Assembly (NCBI RefSeq): GCF_003032475.1
Contig: NZ_CP028369.1
Location: 4,774,001 to 4,838,000 of the forward strand
Direction of reading: 5' to 3'
Length of the DNA stretch: 64,000 nt
From: Streptomyces sp. P3
GTDB taxonomy: Bacteria; Actinomycetota; Actinomycetes; Streptomycetales; Streptomycetaceae
In this document: positions 51,773 through 61,280 of the stretch, one piece after another
How the letters are laid out: each line of letters opens with the position of its first letter
Numbering within the stretch: the first letter of the stretch is position 1
Program-made: the position numbers and the translations under genes
The notes under the pieces: generated by a model
Databases searched by the model: none
Told to the model about the DNA's origin: nothing
Seen by the model: only the letters and a program-made list of their open reading frames with translations

Positions 51773-53434
51773 CTACGCGTCGTAGCTGTCCGCCTTCCTC
51801 GGCGCCACGTCCTGGACCGCACCGCTGAGGATCGAGGACCGCGAGGTGAACTTGTCGATGTTCACGTCGTGCTCCTTGAGCACCTTGAGCGCGGCCGAGT
51901 GCACCACACGCAGCACCGGGGTGGCCGCCCGCAGGGCGTCGTCGGCCATGAAACGATGACGCCAGGGCTGGTCCGCCCAGGCGTGCCGCAGGCCGAAGGG
52001 CTCCGGCAGGCCTATCGAGCCGCCGAGCCACTTCAGCAGCGGCGGGTACCAGCTGATCGTGGCGCGCGCGGCCACCCGGACCACCTCGTCGGCGGTGACG
52101 AGCGGCAGCTTGATCGTCCGGGTCTCCCAGAACCGGACGCTCTTGGCGACCTCCTTGGTGGGGGCCTCGGGCTTGGTGGTGAACAGGCCGTTCACCGGGC
52201 CCAGGGCGTGTCCGGTGACCTCGATGCGCAGCGTCTCGTGCAGCACCGTCACCGTGATCAGCATGGTGATGATCAACTGGCCGTCCCACAGCGGCCACTG
52301 GACGCCCAGGTAGTGCCGGTCGCCGCCGCCGAACTGCTGGTTGTTGCAGATGTCCTCTATGGCCCGCGGCTTGACCTGGTACGCCTCGACGTCGGTGCCC
52401 TCCGGCCGCGCGACCGCCTTGGCGTTCTCGCCGACCGGGGTGACGATCCAGTGCCGGACCGTGGGCGGCGGGAAGCCGCCGGTCTTCAGGCTCTGCCGGT
52501 TGAGCACGGAGAGCTGGTCGTGGATGGCGCGTACGACGGTCCAGCTGCGGAACTCGTGCACACCCTTGTTCGGGTCGCTCGGCACCAGCTCCTCGGCGAG
52601 GTGCCAGGCCCCCCACCGCGTGCCCATGCCGAGTATGCCCTTGGGGCCGGCGTAGAAGACCGAGTTGGACTGCTGCTCCGCGCTGAGCCGGGCCAGGGAC
52701 TGACGCAGTTGCTCCGCCGCCGTCTGGTTCGGGCTGGTCGGCACGGCCTCGGGGACCTTGGCGCCGACGCTGCCGCCGGACAGCAGGCTGTCCCAGCGCT
52801 CGCGAAGGTCGACCGCGGTGCCCTCGCAGATCCGCTTGGCCAGGAACCAGCCGACCACGGGCGCCACGACGCACCCGCGCGCGTACCACCCCACGACGCC
52901 GGTGAACGGCATCTTGACCAGGAACAGCACGGCGAGCGCGCCCATGGCGACGAGCAGACCGGTGCCGAGGCCGGAGACCCGCTTGTCGTCCAGCTTCCCC
53001 ATGCTCGCCCGCAGTTGGAAGACCAGCAGCCACACCAGCAGGCCGGGCAGGAACAGCAGGCCGCACAGCAGCATGACGCCGGTCAGCTTCTGGTCGCGTT
53101 CCCGGCGGATGCGGTTCGCGGCGAGGCAGTGCTCGACGACCACCTGCGGCTCGCTGCCGAACGACTGGATGAGCGGCTTGCGGCCGACGCCCAGCATGCG
53201 GTCGATCACCGCCTGCGAGAACGCCTCGCCGAGGTTGGGCCGGAAGATCCGGGCCCAGCTGCGGCCGCCGTTGACCGCCGTCTGGTGCCACTCGTTGTCG
53301 GCCTTCTTGATGTCGTCGACCGGGTTGTCCCGGTAGGCCGCCGACGCCAGGCCGAACGTCGGCGTCTGCCCTCCGTCGCCCTGTTGCGGCACCTGCGGTC
53401 CGAAGATGTCCGCGTAACCGCTGCCAACGGTCAT
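51773..53434 (-). CDS. Large membrane protein of unknown function
   Basis: 553 residues. The N-terminal about 100 residues are soluble (TPTFGLASAAYRDNPVDDIKKADNEWH). Helix pairs lie at about 110-190 (LTGVMLLCGLLFLPGLLVWLLVF, GTGLLVAMGALAVLFLVKMPF). A long soluble region follows, with further hydrophobic strands (GQLIITMLITVTVLHETLRIEVTGHALG). No motif was recognised. The ATG at 53434 follows a G-rich stretch; a longer frame begins at 53497. Predicted to sit in the membrane with a large cytoplasmic part. Confidence 0.75.
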   Translation of the reverse strand: MTVGSGYADIFGPQVPQQGDGGQTPTFGLASAAYRDNPVDDIKKADNEWHQTAVNGGRSWARIFRPNLGEAFSQAVIDRMLGVGRKPLIQSFGSEPQVVVEHCLAANRIRRERDQKLTGVMLLCGLLFLPGLLVWLLVFQLRASMGKLDDKRVSGLGTGLLVAMGALAVLFLVKMPFTGVVGWYARGCVVAPVVGWFLAKRICEGTAVDLRERWDSLLSGGSVGAKVPEAVPTSPNQTAAEQLRQSLARLSAEQQSNSVFYAGPKGILGMGTRWGAWHLAEELVPSDPNKGVHEFRSWTVVRAIHDQLSVLNRQSLKTGGFPPPTVRHWIVTPVGENAKAVARPEGTDVEAYQVKPRAIEDICNNQQFGGGDRHYLGVQWPLWDGQLIITMLITVTVLHETLRIEVTGHALGPVNGLFTTKPEAPTKEVAKSVRFWETRTIKLPLVTADEVVRVAARATISWYPPLLKWLGGSIGLPEPFGLRHAWADQPWRHRFMADDALRAATPVLRVVHSAALKVLKEHDVNIDKFTSRSSILSGAVQDVAPRKADSYDA

Positions 53435-53591
53435 TCCCGCCCCCGATCGCCGCTGCTCTCGCTTCTGCGGCTTTCCCGACTTCCGTGCTCCGCACACCTG
53501 TTGATCAGGTCATCAGCGTATCGGCAGGCACCGACATCCGTCGGCGGACGACCGAAGCCGTCCGCCGAACCGGAAGAAAGTCCTCCGCATG

Positions 53592-53625
53592 GTGCCGCAC
53601 CGGCCACTTGGGACCGGTGCGGCAC
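53592..53625 (-). terminator. Terminator hairpin after the EF-G-like gene
   Basis: GTGCCGCACCGG (53592-53603) pairs perfectly with CCGGTGCGGCAC (53614-53625), starting 7 bp past the stop on the minus strand. Confidence 0.85.
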
Positions 53626-53631
53626 CAAGCG

Positions 53632-55827
53632 TCAGCCTGTCTCCGCCTGTTGACGCACCTTCTCGGCGACCTGAGGAGGCATCGGCTCGTGCCGGGCGTA
53701 CGCGCGGTGGAAGCGGGCCGTGCCGTGCGAGAGGGAGCGCAGATCGACCGCGTACCGGCCGATCTCGATCTCCGGCACCTCGGCCCGCACGAGCGTGCGG
53801 CTCCCGCTGGTCTGCTCGGTGCCCAGCACGCGTCCGCGCCGCCCCGACAGGTCGCTCATCACGGTGCCCACGTACTCGTCGCCCACCAGCACGGACACCT
53901 CGGCCACCGGCTCCAGCAGATGGATCCTCGCGTCGGCGGCCGCCTCCCTCAGGGCCAGTGCGCCGGCTGTCTGGAAGGCGGCGTCGGAGGAGTCCACCGA
54001 ATGCGCCTTGCCGTCCAGCAGCGTGATCCGCACGTCCACCAGCGGATGCCCTGCCGCCACCCCCTTGGCCGCCTGCGCCCGGACGCCCTTCTCGACCGAC
54101 GGGATGAACTGCCGCGGCACCGAACCGCCGACGACCCGGTCCACGAACTCGATGCCCGAGCCCCCCGGCAGCGGCTCCACCTCGATCTCGCAGACGGCGT
54201 ACTGGCCGTGCCCGCCGGACTGCTTCACATGCCGCCCGCGCCCGGCGGACTTCGCCGCGAACGTCTCGCGCAGGGAGACCCGGTGCGGGACGACGTCGAC
54301 CTGGACGCCGTATCGGGAGCGCAGCCGCTCGAGCGCGACGTCGGAGTGCGCCTCGCCCAGGCACCACAGCACCACCTGGTGGGTGTGCTGGTTGTGCTCC
54401 AGGCGCATCGTGGGGTCCTCGGCGACCAGTCGGCCCAGGCCCTGCGACAGCTTGTCCTCGTCGGCCTTGCTGTGGGCCCGGATGGCCAGCGGCAGCAGCG
54501 GGTCCGGCATCTGCCAGGGCTCCATGAGGAGTGGGTCGTCCTTCGCCGAGAGGGTGTCGCCGGTCTCCGCGCGGCCGAGTTTCGCCACGCACGCGAGATC
54601 GCCCGCGATGCAGTGGGTCAGGGCCCGCTGCTGCTTGCCGAACGGCGCGGACAGGGCGCCGATGCGCTCGTCGACGTCGTGGTCCTCGTGACCGCGGTCG
54701 GCGAGGCCGTGCCCGGAGACGTGGACGGTCTCGTCGGGGTGCAGCGTCCCGGAGAACACACGGACCAGCGAGACCCGGCCGACGTAGGGGTCGGAGGAGG
54801 TCTTCACGACCTCCGCGACCAGCGGACCGTCCGGATCGCACGGTTTCAGCTCCCGTGGCCGGCCGTCGACCGTCGTCACCTGCGGCGCCTCGCGTTCCAA
54901 GGGCGTCGGGAAGCCCCGGGTGACCAGTTCCAGGAGTTCGACCGTGCCGAGGCCCTGCCGGGCGCCCTCGGCGGCGGGGGCCGCCGCGAGGACGGGGAAG
55001 AAGGCGCCTCGCGCGACGGCCCGCTCCAGGTCGTCGATCAGCGTCCTGACGTCGATCTGCTCGCCGCCGAGATACCGGTCCATGAGGGTCTCGTCCTCGC
55101 TCTCGGCGATGATCCCCTCGATCAGCCGGTTGCGGGCCTCCTCGATGGCCGGCAACCGCTCCTCGTCTGGCTCGGACTCCCTGCGTTCGCCGGAGGAGTA
55201 GTCGAACAGCGTCCGGGACAGCAGGCCGGTCAGCCCGGTCACCGGCGCGTGTCCGTCGGGCCCCTCGGGCCCGCGCAGCGGCAGGTACAGCGGCAGGACG
55301 GCGTCCGGGTCGTCCGCGCCGAAGGCCTCCGCGCAGATCCGCGTCATCTCCTCGAAGTCCGCGCGGGCGGCCTCCAGGTGCGTGACGACGATCGCGCGGG
55401 GCATGCCGACGGCCGCGCACTCCTCCCAGACCATGCGGGTCGACCCGTCCACGCCGTCCGCCGCCGAGACGACGAAGAGGGCCGCGTCCGCGGCGCGCAG
55501 ACCGGCCCTGAGCTCCCCGACGAAGTCGGCGTATCCGGGGGTGTCGAGGAGGTTGACCTTGATGCCGTCGAACGTGACGGGCACCAGCGAGAGCTGCACC
55601 GAGCGCTGCTGCCGGTGCTCGATCTCGTCGTAGTCCGAGACGGTGCCGCCGTCCTCCACGCGGCCCGCCCGGTTCACTGCCCCCGCGGTCAGCGCGAGGG
55701 CTTCCACCAACGTCGTCTTGCCCGATCCGCAGTGGCCGACCAGCACCACATTCCGTACGGACGCGGGTTGGTCGGCCGCCGTAGCCCTGCCGGCGGCTCC
55801 GGGGTGTGCGTTCGCCTTGTCGCCCAT
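53632..55827 (-). CDS. EF-G-like GTPase (EF-G2 type) with altered G motifs
   Basis: 731 residues with the five-domain EF-G layout: GTPase domain (P-loop GHCGSGKTT at 31-39, DTPG at 95-98), domain II (DPYVGRVSLVRVFSGTL), and domains III-V (LHRE-like region, GGHGQYAVCEIEVEPL, ADARIHLLEPVAEVSVLVGDEYVGTVMSDLSGRRGRV). Two hallmarks differ from canonical EF-G. The switch II His is Tyr99 (DTPGYADF), and the G4 motif NKxD reads THLE (149-152). This fits the mycobacterial/streptomycete EF-G2 group of unclear function rather than translocase FusA. The ATG at 55825-55827 follows AAGGA. Confidence 0.9.
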   Translation of the reverse strand: MGDKANAHPGAAGRATAADQPASVRNVVLVGHCGSGKTTLVEALALTAGAVNRAGRVEDGGTVSDYDEIEHRQQRSVQLSLVPVTFDGIKVNLLDTPGYADFVGELRAGLRAADAALFVVSAADGVDGSTRMVWEECAAVGMPRAIVVTHLEAARADFEEMTRICAEAFGADDPDAVLPLYLPLRGPEGPDGHAPVTGLTGLLSRTLFDYSSGERRESEPDEERLPAIEEARNRLIEGIIAESEDETLMDRYLGGEQIDVRTLIDDLERAVARGAFFPVLAAAPAAEGARQGLGTVELLELVTRGFPTPLEREAPQVTTVDGRPRELKPCDPDGPLVAEVVKTSSDPYVGRVSLVRVFSGTLHPDETVHVSGHGLADRGHEDHDVDERIGALSAPFGKQQRALTHCIAGDLACVAKLGRAETGDTLSAKDDPLLMEPWQMPDPLLPLAIRAHSKADEDKLSQGLGRLVAEDPTMRLEHNQHTHQVVLWCLGEAHSDVALERLRSRYGVQVDVVPHRVSLRETFAAKSAGRGRHVKQSGGHGQYAVCEIEVEPLPGGSGIEFVDRVVGGSVPRQFIPSVEKGVRAQAAKGVAAGHPLVDVRITLLDGKAHSVDSSDAAFQTAGALALREAAADARIHLLEPVAEVSVLVGDEYVGTVMSDLSGRRGRVLGTEQTSGSRTLVRAEVPEIEIGRYAVDLRSLSHGTARFHRAYARHEPMPPQVAEKVRQQAETG

Positions 55828-56053
55828 TTTTTCCTTGCCTCCCGTGCACGGTGAGGTCACTGGGGGCGCGGGCACGACGGCCCCGCGTGCGATGGCGGCT
55901 CCGGCGACGCCCGCGGTCCTTCGAGCTTTCCACTCCCGCCACGGCGCGTCCATACGACGGACGCGACCCGGCCGCGTGCCGGACACCGTGCGGCCGTGAA
56001 ACGGTGCGGGGGGCCGGGTGCCCGACCGTCGCTCACACACGCGCGTGACTACG

Positions 56054-56827
56054 ATGGGCCAGCCGACGGCCAGCAGGGGCCGCACGGCCACACCGAACCT
56101 CGGGAAGGCCATGCTGAACAAGTACGCGCGTGCATTCTTCACGCGTGTCCTCACACCGTTCGCCGCGTTTCTCATCCGCAGGGGCGTGAGCCCCGACACG
56201 GTCACGCTCCTCGGCACCGCCGGCGTGATCGCGGGCGCGCTGGTCTTCTACCCCCGGGGCGAGTTCTTCTGGGGCACGATCGTGATCACGCTCTTCGTGT
56301 TCTCCGACCTCGTCGACGGCAACATGGCCCGCCAGCTCGGCCGTACCAGTCGCTGGGGGGCCTTCCTGGACTCCACGCTCGACCGGGTCGCCGACGGCGC
56401 GATCTTCGGCGGCTTCGCACTCTGGTACGCGGGCCACGGCGACGACAACGCCCTGTGCGCCGTCTCGATCTTCTGTCTGGCCAGCGGTCAGGTGGTGTCG
56501 TACACGAAGGCCCGCGGCGAGTCGATCGGCCTGCCGGTCGCCGTCAACGGGCTGGTGGAACGCGCCGAACGCCTGGTGATCTCGCTGGTCGCGGCCGGAC
56601 TCTCGGGTCTGCACGCGTTCGGCGTGCCCGGCATCCAGGTGTTGCTGCCGATCGCGCTGTGGATCGTCGCCGTCGGCAGCCTCGTCACGCTGATCCAGCG
56701 CGTCGTCACGGTCCGCCGGGAATCCGCCGAGGCGGAGCAGGCGGCCGCGGCCGACGCCCCGGACGTCGCGGAGCGGGCGGACGAGGCACACGGCAGCGAG
56801 GCCCGGGGGAGCGAGGCCGCGAAGTGA
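56054..56827 (+). CDS. pgsA: CDP-alcohol phosphatidyltransferase, probable phosphatidylinositol-phosphate synthase
   Basis: 257 residues. The CDP-alcohol signature DLVDGNMARQLGRTSRWGAF is followed by the acidic DSTLDRVAD. Several helices follow, and an acidic Ala/Glu tail. The next two genes encode a PIM acyltransferase and a PimA-like mannosyltransferase, so the product is probably phosphatidylinositol phosphate made from CDP-diacylglycerol and inositol phosphate, as in mycobacteria. ATG 56054 is used; ATG 56111 (MLNKYARAFFTRVLTP) is the more conserved family start and could be the true one. Confidence 0.88.
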   Translation: MGQPTASRGRTATPNLGKAMLNKYARAFFTRVLTPFAAFLIRRGVSPDTVTLLGTAGVIAGALVFYPRGEFFWGTIVITLFVFSDLVDGNMARQLGRTSRWGAFLDSTLDRVADGAIFGGFALWYAGHGDDNALCAVSIFCLASGQVVSYTKARGESIGLPVAVNGLVERAERLVISLVAAGLSGLHAFGVPGIQVLLPIALWIVAVGSLVTLIQRVVTVRRESAEAEQAAAADAPDVAERADEAHGSEARGSEAAK

Positions 56828-57756
56828 GCGCCCAGGAGCGTCTGACGGACGCGTTGTACGGTCTCGGCTGGAGCGCCGTCAAGAAGCTCCCCGAGCCCGC
56901 CGCCGTACGCCTCGGCCGCACCGTCGCCGACCTCGTGTGGAAGCGGCGCGGGAAGGGCGTGCTGCGCCTGGAGAGCAACTACGCGCGCGTGGTGCCGGAC
57001 GCGAGCCCGGAGCGCCTGGCCGAGCTCTCCCGCGCGGGGATGCGCTCCTACCTGCGGTACTGGATGGAGTCCTTCCGGCTGCCGGCCTGGAGCGCCGAGC
57101 GCGTCGCCGACGGCTTCGATCCCAAGGACCTGCACCACCTGACGGACGGCATCGCCTCGGACCGGGGCGTCGTCCTGGCGCTGCCGCACATGGCCAACTG
57201 GGATCTGGCCGGCGCCTGGGTCACGACGAAGCTGCGCACGCCGTTCACCACCGTCGCCGAACGCCTCAGGCCCGAGACGCTGTACGACCGGTTCGTCGCC
57301 TACCGGGAGGGCCTCGGCATGGAGGTGCTGCCGCACACCGGCGGCGCCGCCTTCGGCACCCTCGCCCGGCGGCTGCGTGACGGCGGTCTGGTCTGCCTGG
57401 TCGCCGAGCGCGACCTGTCCGCCTCCGGCGTCGAGGTCGACTTCTTCGGGGACACCGCCCGGATGCCCGCCGGACCCGCCCTGCTCGCCCAGCAGACCGG
57501 CGCGCTGCTGCTGCCCGTCACGCTCTGGTACGACGACTCGCCCGTCATGCAGGGCCGCGTGCACCCGCCCGTCGAGGTGCCCGAGGCCGGCACCCGGGCC
57601 GAGAAGACGTCCGTCATGACACAGGCGCTGGCAGACGCCTTCGCCACCGGCATCGCCGACCACCCGGAGGACTGGCACATGCTGCAGCGACTGTGGCTCG
57701 CCGACCTGGAATCCCGCCCGTCGCCGCCCCGCCCGTCGGACGGGGCGAGCGCGTGA
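56824..57756 (+). CDS. Phosphatidylinositol mannoside acyltransferase (PatA-like)
   Basis: 310 residues of the LpxL/HtrB-type acyltransferase fold: ALPHMANWDLAG (HxxxxD-like catalytic site), GTLARRLRDGGLVCLVAERDLSASGVEVDFFG and ARMPAGPALLAQQTGALLLPVTLWY. It would transfer a fatty acyl chain to mannose of phosphatidylinositol mannoside at the inner membrane face. GTG at 56824 overlaps the pgsA stop; its own stop overlaps the pimA start. This is a tightly coupled three-gene operon. Confidence 0.92.
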   Translation: MSAQERLTDALYGLGWSAVKKLPEPAAVRLGRTVADLVWKRRGKGVLRLESNYARVVPDASPERLAELSRAGMRSYLRYWMESFRLPAWSAERVADGFDPKDLHHLTDGIASDRGVVLALPHMANWDLAGAWVTTKLRTPFTTVAERLRPETLYDRFVAYREGLGMEVLPHTGGAAFGTLARRLRDGGLVCLVAERDLSASGVEVDFFGDTARMPAGPALLAQQTGALLLPVTLWYDDSPVMQGRVHPPVEVPEAGTRAEKTSVMTQALADAFATGIADHPEDWHMLQRLWLADLESRPSPPRPSDGASA

Positions 57757-58922
57757 GAATCGGCATCGTCTGCCCGTACTCCTGGGACGTCCCGGGCGGC
57801 GTCCAGTTCCACATCCGCGACCTCGCCGAGTACTTCGTCGGGCTCGGACACGAGGTGTCCGTCCTCGCCCCGGCCGACGACGACACCCCGCTGCCGCCGT
57901 ACGTCGTCTCGGCCGGCCGGGCGGTCCCAGTGCCGTACAACGGCTCCGTCGCCCGGCTCAACTTCGGGTTCCTGTCCGCCGCGCGCGTGCGACGCTGGCT
58001 GCACGACGGCACGTTCGACGTCGTCCACATCCACGAGCCGACCTCTCCCTCGCTCGGCCTGCTGACCTGCTGGGCGGCCTCCGGCCCGATCGTGGCGACC
58101 TTCCACACGTCCAACCCGCGCTCACGGGCCATGATCGCCGCGTACTCCATCCTCCAGGCCGCCCTGGAGAAGATCAGCGCGCGTATCGCCGTCAGCGAGT
58201 ACGCCCGGCGGACGCTGGTCGAGCACCTCGGCGGCGACGCGGTCGTCATCCCGAACGGCGTCGACGTCGACTTCTTCGCCAAGGCCGAGCCCAACCCCGA
58301 CTGGCAGGGCGGCACCATCGGCTTCGTCGGACGCATCGACGAGTCGCGCAAGGGCCTGCCCGTGCTGATGCGGGCCCTGCCGAAGATCTTCGCCGAACGC
58401 CCGGACGCACGGCTGCTGGTCGCCGGGCGCGGCGACGAGAAGGAAGCGGTGGAGAACCTGCCGAAGGAGTTGCACGCGCGCGTGGAGTTCCTCGGCATGG
58501 TCAGCGACGAGGACAAGGCGCGCTTCCTGCGCAGCGTCGACCTCTACGTCGCGCCCAACACCGGCGGCGAGAGCTTCGGCATCATCCTCGTCGAGGCCAT
58601 GTCGGCGGGAGCGCCGGTGCTCGCCTCCGACCTCGACGCGTTCGCCCAGGTCCTCGACCAAGGCGCGGCGGGCGAGCTGTTCGCCAACGAGGACGCGGAC
58701 GCGCTGGCCGCCGCGGCGGTACGGCTCCTGGGCGACCCGGAACGCCGGGAGCAGCTGAGCGAGCGGGGCAGCGCGCATGTGCGGCGCTTCGACTGGTCGA
58801 CCGTCGGCGCCGACATCCTGTCGGTCTACGAGACGGTGACGGCGGGAGCGGCGGCGGTCGCGGCCGACGACGAACGGGGATCGACGGGGTTGCGGGCCCG
58901 GCTCGGGCTGGCCAGGGACTGA
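57753..58922 (+). CDS. pimA: GT4 glycosyltransferase, probable phosphatidylinositol mannosyltransferase PimA
   Basis: 389 residues, GT-B fold. The N-terminal glycine loop is CPYSWDVPGGVQFHIRDLAE. HIHEPTSPSLGLL and FHTSNPRSRAM are acceptor-side segments. The C-terminal donor site is NTGGESFGIILVEAMSAGAPVLAS (the E-x7-E motif), with GFVGRIDESRKGLPVLM earlier. PimA adds the first mannose from GDP-mannose to phosphatidylinositol on the cytoplasmic side. GTG at 57753 overlaps the acyltransferase stop (GTGA). The assignment rests on this gene order plus the family motifs. Confidence 0.93.
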   Translation: MRIGIVCPYSWDVPGGVQFHIRDLAEYFVGLGHEVSVLAPADDDTPLPPYVVSAGRAVPVPYNGSVARLNFGFLSAARVRRWLHDGTFDVVHIHEPTSPSLGLLTCWAASGPIVATFHTSNPRSRAMIAAYSILQAALEKISARIAVSEYARRTLVEHLGGDAVVIPNGVDVDFFAKAEPNPDWQGGTIGFVGRIDESRKGLPVLMRALPKIFAERPDARLLVAGRGDEKEAVENLPKELHARVEFLGMVSDEDKARFLRSVDLYVAPNTGGESFGIILVEAMSAGAPVLASDLDAFAQVLDQGAAGELFANEDADALAAAAVRLLGDPERREQLSERGSAHVRRFDWSTVGADILSVYETVTAGAAAVAADDERGSTGLRARLGLARD

Positions 58923-58964
58923 CCCGCCCCGCCGCCGCGGGGATCGCGGGTAGCCTTGCCGCCC

Positions 58965-59507
58965 GTGACCGCAACCCTGATCTGGATCCTGGTCGTCCTC
59001 GTCGCGATCGGCCTCTACCTGAGCTGGACGGCGGGACGGCTCGACCGGCTGCACGCCCGCATCGACGCCGCCCGTGCGGCGCTCGACGCGCAGCTGCTGC
59101 GCCGCGCGTCGGTGGCCCAGGAACTGGCCACCTCCAAGGTCCTCGACCCCGCCGCCTCGATCGTCCTGTACGAGGCCGCGCACGCCGCCCGACAGGCCGA
59201 GGAGGAGCAGCGCGAGGTCGCCGAGAGCGAGCTCAGCCAGGCCCTGCGGGCCGTCTTCGCGGATGTCCAGCAGGTCGAGGTCGTACGCGAGGCGCCCGGC
59301 GGGGAGGAGGCGGCCCGCGAGCTCACGGAGGCAGTCCGCCGGGTCCCCATGGCCCGGCGCTTCCACAACGACGCGGTGGGCGCCGTCCGCAGACTGCGCG
59401 AGCACCGCAAGGTCCGCTGGTTCCGCCTGGCCGGCCACGCCCCGTTCCCGATGGCCTTCGAGATGGACGACGAACCCCCGTCGGCGCTGGCCGACCGGGC
59501 CGTCTGA
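58965..59507 (+). CDS. LemA-like membrane-anchored protein
   Basis: 180 residues. One N-terminal helix ([21 protein letters not shown]) is followed by a helical rod ([60 protein letters not shown]) with heptad-like spacing and a C-terminal [20 protein letters not shown]. The [18 protein letters not shown] segment and topology resemble LemA-type proteins. GTG at 58965 directly precedes the helix. Function unknown; probably the last gene of the PIM operon, 42 bp downstream of it. Confidence 0.72.
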   Translation: MTATLIWILVVLVAIGLYLSWTAGRLDRLHARIDAARAALDAQLLRRASVAQELATSKVLDPAASIVLYEAAHAARQAEEEQREVAESELSQALRAVFADVQQVEVVREAPGGEEAARELTEAVRRVPMARRFHNDAVGAVRRLREHRKVRWFRLAGHAPFPMAFEMDDEPPSALADRAV

Positions 59508-59612
59508 CCGGGGACCGGCCGAGCCCGTCCGGGCGGCGCATCGGCGTGCGTCGGGGGCTGCTCGGGCGCCGCCCGGGAAAAGGATCCACCGGCTGCACAT
59601 TGGCCCTTGCTG

Positions 59613-59624
59613 TGGACTGGTCCA
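59613..59624. promoter_or_regulatory. Candidate PdxR/MocR-type operator upstream of pdxS
   Basis: TGGAC-TG-GTCCA is a perfect palindrome 53 bp before the pdxS start, in the otherwise gene-free 59508-59676 spacer. Actinobacterial pdxST operons are commonly activated by a MocR-type PdxR; the site assignment is a guess, and no pdxR gene is in the window. Confidence 0.35.
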
Positions 59625-59676
59625 TTCGCGTTTCCTCAGTGCCGAAGAATCCTCTTTTCGACTAGTGAGGTCACCC

Positions 59677-60588
59677 GTGTCCAGCACGATCTCCGAAAAC
59701 CAGACCCCCGAGACCGGCACCGCGCGCGTGAAGCGCGGGATGGCCGAGCAGCTCAAGGGCGGCGTGATCATGGACGTCGTCACGCCGGAGCAGGCGAAGA
59801 TCGCCGAGGACGCGGGCGCCGTCGCCGTCATGGCGCTGGAGCGGGTCCCGGCCGACATCCGCAAGGACGGCGGCGTCGCCCGGATGTCGGACCCCGACAT
59901 GATCGAGGGCATCATCGAGGCCGTGTCCATCCCGGTCATGGCCAAGTCCCGGATCGGCCACTTCGTCGAGGCCCAGGTCCTGCAGTCGCTCGGCGTCGAC
60001 TACATCGACGAGTCCGAGGTCCTCACCCCGGCCGACGAGGTCAACCACAGCGACAAGTTCGCCTTCACGACCCCGTTCGTCTGCGGCGCCACCAACCTGG
60101 GCGAGGCCCTGCGCCGCATCGCCGAGGGCGCCGCGATGATCCGCTCCAAGGGTGAGGCCGGCACCGGCAACGTCGTCGAGGCCGTGCGCCACCTGCGCCA
60201 GATCAAGAACGAGATCGCCCGTCTGCGCGGCTACGACAACAACGAGCTGTACGCCGCCGCCAAGGACCTGCGCGCCCCCTACGAGCTGGTCAAGGAGGTC
60301 GCCGAGCTCGGCAAGCTCCCGGTCGTGCTGTTCTCCGCCGGCGGTGTCGCCACCCCGGCCGACGCCGCGCTGATGCGCCAGCTCGGCGCCGAGGGCGTCT
60401 TCGTCGGCTCCGGCATCTTCAAGTCCGGCGACCCGGCCAAGCGTGCCGCCGCGATCGTGAAGGCGACCACCTTCTACGACGACCCGAAGATCATCGCGGA
60501 CGCGTCCCGCAACCTGGGCGAGGCCATGGTCGGCATCAACTGCGACACCCTCCCCGAGGCCGAGCGCTACGCCAACCGCGGCTGGTAA
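59677..60588 (+). CDS. pdxS: Pyridoxal 5'-phosphate synthase lyase subunit
   Basis: 303 residues, nearly invariant family: [89 protein letters not shown] and [15 protein letters not shown]. It forms a TIM-barrel dodecamer that builds PLP from ribose 5-phosphate, glyceraldehyde 3-phosphate and ammonia supplied by PdxT. GTG at 59677 follows GTGAGG with 6-base spacing. pdxT follows after 6 bp, the usual operon. Confidence 0.98.
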   Translation: MSSTISENQTPETGTARVKRGMAEQLKGGVIMDVVTPEQAKIAEDAGAVAVMALERVPADIRKDGGVARMSDPDMIEGIIEAVSIPVMAKSRIGHFVEAQVLQSLGVDYIDESEVLTPADEVNHSDKFAFTTPFVCGATNLGEALRRIAEGAAMIRSKGEAGTGNVVEAVRHLRQIKNEIARLRGYDNNELYAAAKDLRAPYELVKEVAELGKLPVVLFSAGGVATPADAALMRQLGAEGVFVGSGIFKSGDPAKRAAAIVKATTFYDDPKIIADASRNLGEAMVGINCDTLPEAERYANRGW

Positions 60589-60594
60589 CACCTC

Positions 60595-61203
60595 ATGAGC
60601 GACACGGTCCCTGTCATAGGCGTCCTGGCCCTCCAGGGCGACGTACGGGAGCACCTCGTAGCCCTGGCCGCGGCCGACGCCGTGGCCAGGCCGGTGCGGC
60701 GCCCCGAGGAACTCGCCGAGGTCGACGGCCTCGTCATACCCGGCGGCGAGTCCACGACCATCTCCAAGCTGGCCGTCCTGTTCGGCGTGATGGAGCCCCT
60801 TCGCGCGCGTGTACGGTCCGGCATGCCCGTCTACGGCACCTGCGCGGGCATGATCATGCTCGCCGACAAGATCCTCGACCCGCGCTCGGGCCAGGAGACC
60901 GTCGGCGGCATCGACATGATCGTGCGCCGCAACGCGTTCGGACGTCAGAACGAGTCCTTCGAGGCCACGGTGGACGTCGTGGGCGTGCAGGGCCCTCCCG
61001 TGGAGGGTGTCTTCATCCGCGCTCCCTGGGTCGAGTCCGTGGGCGCCCGGGCCGAGGTGCTCGCCGAGCACGGCGGGCACATCGTCGCGGTCCGCCAGGG
61101 CAACGCGCTCGCCACCTCGTTCCACCCGGAGCTGACCGGCGACCACCGGGTGCACGCCCTCTTCGTGGACATGGTGCGCGCGAACCGGGTGGCGGCGTCC
61201 TAG
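60595..61203 (+). CDS. pdxT: Pyridoxal 5'-phosphate synthase glutaminase subunit
   Basis: 202 residues, class I glutamine amidotransferase-like. It has [11 protein letters not shown] at the start, [11 protein letters not shown] (oxyanion region), nucleophile Cys83 in [10 protein letters not shown], and the His-x-Glu pair in [10 protein letters not shown]. It supplies ammonia to PdxS. ATG at 60595. Confidence 0.98.
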   Translation: MSDTVPVIGVLALQGDVREHLVALAAADAVARPVRRPEELAEVDGLVIPGGESTTISKLAVLFGVMEPLRARVRSGMPVYGTCAGMIMLADKILDPRSGQETVGGIDMIVRRNAFGRQNESFEATVDVVGVQGPPVEGVFIRAPWVESVGARAEVLAEHGGHIVAVRQGNALATSFHPELTGDHRVHALFVDMVRANRVAAS

Positions 61204-61280
61204 TAGGATCTGGAGGTCCCCTCTGGCTCCGCAGGCCCGGGGAGTTCGTCCAGGTTGGGTTACGCGAAGGAGACAGGCAG

